64,000 nucleotides of DNA from Ooceraea biroi (Eukaryota > Arthropoda > Insecta > Hymenoptera > Formicidae): NCBI RefSeq assembly GCF_003672135.1, contig NC_039517.1, positions 5,022,001-5,086,000 of the forward strand, read 5' to 3'. Shown here piece by piece: positions 57,668-64,000 of this stretch. Below the pieces are notes generated by a model. The model did no database searches. It worked only from the letters and a program-made list of their open reading frames with translations, and was not told where the DNA came from. Within the stretch, counting starts at the first letter, position 1, and every line of letters starts with the position of its first letter. A program made the translations under genes and the position numbers.

Positions 57668-57867
57668 GAAAATCATTTTACACACTCGCAAACATCAGAA
57701 CATTACTACATGTCCAAACATATTTTTCCATTTTGTATTTATTACTATTTCAAATCATACGCTTCGGTAGGCCACACCAATATGGCGTTTATATGTTTCC
57801 CCTTTACGTCTGCTTAGCCACGCCGCGGGGGAAGATCTTCTCTCCTGTTATTCTTTCCTCCATGGTC

Positions 57868-58216
57868 TTCGCTATGTTGCCAATCATCGTTTCTACATCT
57901 GACTGCGAATAGAAGAGAATCTAATTGTACGTATGAATGTTACATGTTACAAAGATGTTACATCGAAAGAAGATCTAAATGCATAGTGTGGTAATCGATT
58001 GGATATTTCTATATTTCAGATGCATTGTGTGCGATTGCTTAATATATTCGTTATTAGTGATACTTCAACGTTACTGAGAGAACATGTTCGGCAGTAAAGA
58101 TGATTACACGGCTGTACGATGGTGAAAATCTTGTCTCTTATGTAAGTCCCGTCTCTTCAGCAGTTTATTATCCCGAAACGGCAGTGGCATGGCGTTGCTT
58201 CTTAATTTACGTAACG
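57868..58216. repeat. Diverged direct duplication, copy 2
   Basis: Partner of 57321-57667, with scattered substitutions and a roughly ten-base deletion after the AATCG shared with copy 1. Confidence 0.88.
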
Positions 58217-58274
58217 TAACTGGTAGAATTCAAGCTGGATTTCGCACTGAATAAAGCAGATACAAAATCAGTGA

Positions 58275-58515
58275 TATATATATATATATATATATAATTA
58301 ATTATATATATATATAATTAATATATAATTAATATATATATATAATTAATATATATATATAATTATATATATATAATATATATATATATAATATATATAT
58401 ATAATATATATATATATTATTATATATATATATATATAATATAATATATATATTATATAATATATATATATAATATATAATTAATATATATATATATAAT
58501 ATATATATAATTATA
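58275..58515. repeat. TA-rich microsatellite of about 240 bp
   Basis: Long TA runs broken by TAATTAAT blocks. Strongly self-complementary, able to extrude cruciforms, and likely to be length-polymorphic. Confidence 0.95.
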
Positions 58516-59072
58516 TGCAGAATTATCGCAATTTCCTATGCAAATTGTGGACTACATTAGGAGCACATGAAAGAAATATAAGGAGAAGAATTTAAAAATC
58601 GAGAATTTAAAACATTTTAAGAATTTAAAGGAAAATTATAAATATAATGAGAAATTGTAAATATAACAACACATACACACACTGAATGCATGATTAGAAA
58701 CATAATTTATCTAATCTTACTTACTGTTTTATTACGTCAGTGATCTGCTGTATATTTAGACATTTGACGACAGTTTACTTTATAATAAAATTCGCACGTG
58801 TCATCATAGAGGGAATAATTAACAATAAATACTCCTTTTCTAATATTTACAGGTCGTGATTTATTAGTCTACATAACATCAGTAACAAAAATAACAACTT
58901 CTTTGATTACTTATTGCTAGATAATGTCGTCATCCTTGTATCGAAAATCTTGATGACCTGACTGAGACTCAACATGATGCGTTTTTGGCTGTTTTTGGAG
59001 CCTCGAGGTAAGGAAAAAGAGAAAAACAAGGAGATCAGATGATCGGTATACTGTGAACTGTACTCATTGGAT

Positions 59073-59082
59073 TTACCAGCCG
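59073..59082 (-). CDS. Alternative tiny last exon of the secreted protein
   Basis: The minus strand has an acceptor GTTTGTTTACAG followed by C GGC TGG TAA. It is in phase with the donor GTAAGG that overlaps the stop at 59866-59868. Its use would change the C-terminus from SYG to SYGGW. The splice signals are better than expected by chance, but a ten-base coding exon cannot be proven here. Confidence 0.35.
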
Positions 59083-59256
59083 CTGTAAACAAACATCAGA
59101 GAAATCAAATCAAAAGAGGTTCTTTAAACGCACACAAGCTACGTATCATGTCTCGAACGCACACAGTTGTGTGCGTCACGAGACCATTCCCTCCATATGC
59201 TAGAAATGCTAACGGGGTGAGAATCTAGCATCTATGCTTCTATGTCGTAATAATAA

Positions 59257-59499
59257 CAGGGTGAATGCATCGTTTGTGGCCATTGCGCCTATTTTGGCCA
59301 TCTTCGTCATTTATTAAGATTTTCTAAGTTAGGGTTGACTGTAGTGCGCAGCAATTTATATAAAATTGTGTAAGATATATTTATATATTCATTTCGCGAT
59401 TGCTGCGCACTACAGCCAACCCTATAACTTAGAAAATCTTAATAAATGACGAAGATGGCCAAAATAGGCGCAATGGCCACAAACGGTGCATTCACCCTA
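59257..59499. mobile_element. Short palindromic foldback element
   Basis: Begins CAGGGTGAATGCATCG and ends GTGCATTCACCCTA. Arms of about 110 bp (59257-59368 and 59388-59499) are nearly perfect reverse complements with a short AT spacer. It has no coding capacity. It shares the terminal CAGGGTG heptamer with the other two TIR families here but is otherwise unrelated to them. It would lie in the last intron or 3' flank of the minus-strand gene. Confidence 0.85.
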
Positions 59500-59865
59500 T
59501 CACAATAATGAAAATATCAAAAAATTCAGCTGAAACAATATTCAACAAATTTGGAAATCGTTTTAAATTATCTGTGAAATCTAATTAAAATGTGATAATT
59601 TTAGATCTAAATAAAAAGCTACTATAATAAATACTATAATATAATATATAAATACTATAATAAATAAAATTATAAAATGATTATATAAATCAAATTATTA
59701 TTTATATCTAAGTAAAATTATTATTAAATAGGATTATTTTCAACAATTTCTTCTCTCAGATAGACGTTATGTAAATTTTGCTGGAATTGCGGAGACACGA
59801 TCGTAGTTTTTAATGATGTAATAACAAGAAGTTGTCAAGAGGAGTAGAACAACCACCGGCTTTCC

Positions 59866-60688
59866 TTACCCATAAGAAGGGTCTGGTTGCGACCAGACTG
59901 GTGCACTGTACTCGATGTGCGGTTTATAAACGGGTTTCGGGATGAACTTCTCAATGTAGACGGGCTTCTCCACGTATTCCACATATTTCACCGGCGGCGG
60001 CGAAAGGTAGACGTGATGCACTTCCGGCGCGCTGTAGTAACCGGCTTTATAACTGAAAGTGAAATGGGAAAAGTTTAGAAAAACTTACTAAATCTATTAA
60101 ACAGATTGTTAAATGGATTATTTTCTGAATTTCAATCTGAATGTGGCATCTATGTACGTTCAAGCAACCTTTGTGACGTCTAACAATATTTAAATTTCGG
60201 AGATTTTAAAAAGAAATATTTTGTTTTATAACAGTACTTGATAAATTACAAAAAGCTATAAAAATCACTCTAGTTACTCTACCAGATTTCCAAAATATCA
60301 AACTAGCGCCAAACGTGTCCCATATATGCAGCAAAATTATTTATGAAAAGGAAGAGACATGATATTGATTGGGAAGCTTTCTTGTTCAAAAATGTCACAA
60401 CAATCAGCGTGTTAAGCTCATAAAAAGATTATGCAAACCGCAGATTTTTTACCCTTTCGCGACGCCAAGGCCGAAGCCAAGGAGCCCAGCGCCGAGCAGC
60501 TTCTTCTTCAAGAACAGCGTTCTCTTTTCCCTGGTATGCACTGCACCACCATCAACCTGATCTTCGATAGCGAGACCCCCGAGATTCGGCGACAGTTGGT
60601 TCTGTTGGACAGCATCTTCCGCCGCTGCTCTCAACATGAGGAAACAGCAACAGACGGTGACGATGATGAAGACAGTGCCGCTATGCAT
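59866..60688 (-). CDS. Small secreted Pro/Tyr/Val-rich protein, cuticle-like, 2 exons, 140 aa
   Basis: Coding exons 60688-60453 and 60052-59866 on the minus strand, joined at phase 2 (donor GTAAAA, acceptor TTTCACTTTCAG). Residues 1-23 form a signal peptide (MHSGTVFIIVTVCCCFLMLR AAA). An acidic spacer leads to a dibasic REKR site at about 53-56, then a Leu/Gly segment KKKLLGAGLLGFGLGVAKG, then a Tyr/Pro/Val-rich tail with KYVEYVEKPVYIEKF and PKPVYKPHIEYSAP. This architecture is common in small insect secreted or cuticle-associated proteins, but no chitin-binding Rebers-Riddiford motif is present, so a structural role is inference. Upstream in-frame ATGs at 60731-60733 and 60710-60712 would spoil the signal peptide. 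Start at 60688 is preferred. Confidence 0.75.
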
Positions 60689-60817
60689 CTGCTCTCGACG
60701 AACGATTTGCATTAATATCGCATTTGCATGCACCGACCATTCTCTTCGGCAAAGTAGCGATATTTACGCGCAGCCAGTAAAAAAGCAAGTAGCCAGTAAA
60801 AATTTACGACAGCGATA

Positions 60818-60848
60818 CGGAGAGAGAGAGAGAGAGAGAAAGAGAGAA
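60818..60848. repeat. GA microsatellite in the 5' leader of the secreted protein gene
   Basis: AG run followed by AAAGAGAGAAA. On the gene's strand it is a CT-rich leader tract about 130 nt before the start codon. Confidence 0.9.
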
Positions 60849-60976
60849 ACAAGATTTTCCATTCAAGAAATGAATGACAAAAAAACAAGAGAGACATTTG
60901 GAGGAATTGAGGCTGTAATTGAAATTAGTTGATGTCCGACTTAATTCGCTCGCCAATTAAATTCTGTAATATATTT

Positions 60977-60986
60977 CTTATATATA
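60977..60986 (-). promoter_or_regulatory. Candidate TATA box of the secreted protein gene
   Basis: The minus strand reads TATATATAAG. A start site about 30 nt downstream would give a leader of roughly 255 nt with no intron. Such boxes are common in cuticle-type genes, but the region is AT-rich, so this is tentative. Confidence 0.4.
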
Positions 60987-60999
60987 AACTCTATTTCAT

Positions 61000-63900
61000 T
61001 TTTATGCTTGGAAAGTTATGTCTTCAACCACTAGACTGTCGCTTAATGACACGCGAGTTTCCGTAAAGTGCTCCATCACCTATACAGGGGTAACGGTTTT
61101 AATAACTAAACTAAACTTAACTAAAAATGATTTTATTAACTCTTCGACATAGTGAATAAAAATAAAATAAATCATTTGTATAATATACATAATGTAAAAG
61201 ACAACATTATACTGTCATGGACTCGAAATTAATCGTCCTAAAGCCGACGTTAAGTCGCCTCTGTTCGCTCGAACTGGACAGTTCAAGGATATTCATAGTC
61301 TGTTTTTGTATCAAGGCTGTTTTAAATATGATCTTATGATATTTATTAGCCAATCAGACAGTTATATTATCTACAAGATATACAGATTTATATTACCTAA
61401 AAGATATACTTAAAACTATCTCGTTAGAAGAATAAATCATGAATACTGCCCTAATAGTTATGTTAACATAATGAGTGAAAATGATGGAATAGGTAAAACG
61501 CGTGATTCTAATTACTAAAATGCATAACGCAGTCTACATTGCCCGCAAGCCCAATATTTAGCCGACGCTGCCTTGTAATGAAAGGGTAAATCTCATTAAG
61601 CAATGGTAATAAACGCGCCACACACACACACACACACACACACGCGCGCGCGCGGCGATTCATTTCCCCGAGAAGCCGGAAACCGCGCTTAATATCGATA
61701 GGGAAAGTGAAGTTCCTCGTGCGCGATTTCCTCAGAATCCCGTTCGAGAAACCGGTTCCGGCGGCGCTTACCTTGCGTCCTCAGTAAGACACGATAGGAG
61801 TTACGGTGATGACCCACCGAGGAGAAAGAAACCCGAATACTGTGACTTTGATCGAGGGAATCGTTCGATTTTATACCGAGTTGCCCGCGCGGTCGCAATT
61901 CCGGAATTGCCCCCTACCGCTGCGCCAAGTTGGGAGAAGGGCGAACAGAGGCGGCTTGACATCGGTTTTAGGACGATTAAACCTATTGTGACACCCGGGA
62001 AGCATTGTTGCACACGTTGCGATGCGAGCTTCCTCTGCCAGAATTGCACAGCTCGACTTTGTGTGCCATTCGACGTGAATCGTCAAATGGAACTCCCCCG
62101 TGGGAACCTCCGTGAAGCCTTTCGAGCGATTTCTTCGGACGAGGAAACAAATTAATCTAATTCGTTTGCTTGAAAAGTAGTTTTTTTACGTACGGTCGAA
62201 GCACGACTTCAATTCTTGCTTGTTATGTTAATTAGGATCCACTATAGCCGAATCGGCACGCGAAATATTAATTTGAACTTCTTGGAATTTTATTCAAACA
62301 ATTTTTAATATTATTTTATTATTTGTAAGATAATGATTATAAATTTTCTGCAGAGTAAAAACAGTTCCCTTTATCTCTCTTTCTGTTCCTTATTATTCCT
62401 ATACATAAAATAGTAATTTCAAATTTCCTCTGATACAAAATTCATATCCCATCACTTTCAGAATACAGCAGCAACTATCCTGAAAATCGTGTTTGGAGAT
62501 ATTCAACGTTTTCGGAGATTTCCGAGACTTGAGACCGGAGATCTGCTCGATTTGAAGCTAGCTAGCGTGATGGAGGAACGATCCATCATCGGCGGTCGTT
62601 TAGATAGGACATTAAACAGGAAGAACTTGGCATTCGCGCAGCAAACTCAAAGGAAAGAAAGAAACGGAAGAAGTGGAAGAGGTAATAACGAGAACACGAT
62701 GCGAACATCGGATGCGAACCGATTTATCAACCCCGCGAGGTGACGGGCGGATAATGCGCCATTGTGTCGGACTGCAACAAGTAGAGCGCCGGGGGAGAGA
62801 ATGGAAGAAGCGTGAGAGGAACACGTGGAGAGAGAGAGAGAAAAAGAGAGAAAGAAAGAGAAAGATTGAGGAGAAAGTGAGAAACTACGCAACGAATTTT
62901 CCACTCTTTCTTCATGATGTGCCCCTCGAGGAGTGTATTACTCGCCCCCTCCAACCATCTCCTTCCGCTCGAAACTGCCGCCTTTCGGCGAGGCACACGT
63001 GCCTCTGCCTGGCGCACGCAATCGAGCTCGTTACGTGCGCGATCTCATATACACGCGTAATCATCGACGACACGCATCGCGGCGCGTAAGCGCGTACGCG
63101 CGGAATGCGATCGACGTCGACCGAATCACAATGGGACCGTGCCCGGCCCGCAAGCATCACGTCGTTATCTGGTGCACAAGCGACGATCAGCGATTCCGGC
63201 TGTGATCGTTGACGTATAACTAGCGTGCACTTGCGTTATATCGTGTTGGCAGCGTGACAATAAAATTGATATAAACGGTCTTGCAACGCTGCAACGAAAC
63301 CTGTTGTCGCGATCCGCTGGAATTGATATTAAACTTGGGATTAATAAATTATGCGGGAATAATTAAAAGCAAGACTTACGGTCGCTTCTAGCTTCACTGT
63401 TTTACGGTGATGAGTTTGCGCAGTCATTCATTTCATGTTAATTATGGTTCATTGAGAAAATCCTCTGCGATATTTTCTGATAAATAAACACATAATATTT
63501 TTAACCGACAATTGTGATCAATATTTTATCGTGAATTTTTTCTCGTTTGCCTTGCAAATGCTTTACATTTTCTTTTATTCCATAAAAATGTAAATTTTGA
63601 TTAAAAAAAAGAAAAGAAAAACTTTTCTTGCTTACTCCAAAAGATCTCTTAAAGTCTAATGTAAACCTAAAATTCAACGCTGGATAGAATGGATGGGCGA
63701 GTCGACACGCGACAACAATTCGGCAATCAGCGTAGAAAGTATCTGAGAGTAAGAGCGCGCGAGCTTTCGCAAGTGAACGTGAAGCAGGCGCGAAATTTCA
63801 CTTGGGACACGAAGGCCACCACGAAGTGCGGACGACGCATTTCCAATATTTTTTCGACGTCCCCCGCACGTAGGTAGGTAGGGGCGGGTGGCTCGCGACT

Positions 63901-64000
63901 CGCGGACTCGAAGACGTGCTTTCACGTCTCGCGGGTGCAACGCTGGGAATTGACAGGCCATTTGTGCGAGGATATTAGCATGGAAATGGAAATTCGGCTC
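61000..64000. other. Terminal stretch, no supported gene
   Basis: Open frames at 61907-62155, 62673-63089 and 63674-63961 lack recognisable domains or splice context. There is a GA-rich, low-complexity block at about 62825-62875. Exons of a gene continuing beyond the window could exist, but I cannot support any. Confidence 0.4.
61618..61655. repeat. CA tract running into a CG tract
   Basis: About 12 CA units followed directly by about 6 CG units. Alternating purine-pyrimidine DNA of this kind favours Z-form. It lies about 0.65 kb upstream of the secreted protein gene's TATA candidate. Confidence 0.95.

Noticed and set aside
62673..63089. 138-codon open frame near the right end
   Set aside because: It runs through a GA-rich simple repeat and has open shadows on both strands.

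Overview
The window is animal nuclear DNA, almost certainly from an insect. Coding sequence is broken into short exons with GT-AG introns, intergenic DNA is AT-rich and full of simple repeats, and several Tc1/mariner-like and piggyBac-like elements are present. Frequent CpG and the transposase type suggest a hymenopteran, perhaps an ant, but that is inference. No bacterial operons, CRISPR arrays, rRNA or convincing tRNA genes were seen.

Layout. From 1 to about 11,800 I see no convincing gene, only dispersed repeats, a perfect 39-bp hairpin at 5591-5672 and a TTAA-bounded palindromic element at 10503-11230. A small unrecognised protein of 101 residues is encoded at 12234-12539 (+), behind a leader with short upstream ORFs. 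From 12,540 to 21,485 there is repeat-bearing non-coding DNA. A 1.2-kb element with internal 117-bp tandem repeats (21486-22712) and a local tandem duplication sit just upstream of the main gene.

The main gene runs from 23108 to 50942 (+). I reconstruct 20 coding exons whose phases all agree. They give a receptor guanylate cyclase of 1386 residues: signal peptide, divergent ligand-binding ectodomain, one membrane span, kinase-homology pseudokinase, dimerisation helix, cyclase domain with all key residues, and a long Ser-rich cytoplasmic tail. Its introns hold a decayed mariner-like element with a chimeric left arm (24808-26820), a second copy of the 117-bp-repeat element (48449-49323), a 370-bp tandem duplication, and one or two possible antisense terminal exons.

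Downstream, 53,000-59,000 is AT-rich and has a diverged 350-bp duplication and a 240-bp TA tract. A small secreted Pro/Tyr/Val-rich, structural or cuticle-like protein lies on the minus strand (59866-60688), with a candidate TATA box near 60980 and a CA/CG microsatellite further upstream. The last 3 kb shows no supported gene.

The two confident genes are not obviously linked in function. Part 2 concentrates on element architecture: a chimeric mariner, a satellite-bearing MITE family, shared terminal heptamers and foldback elements. It also covers splice sites that carry a stop codon.
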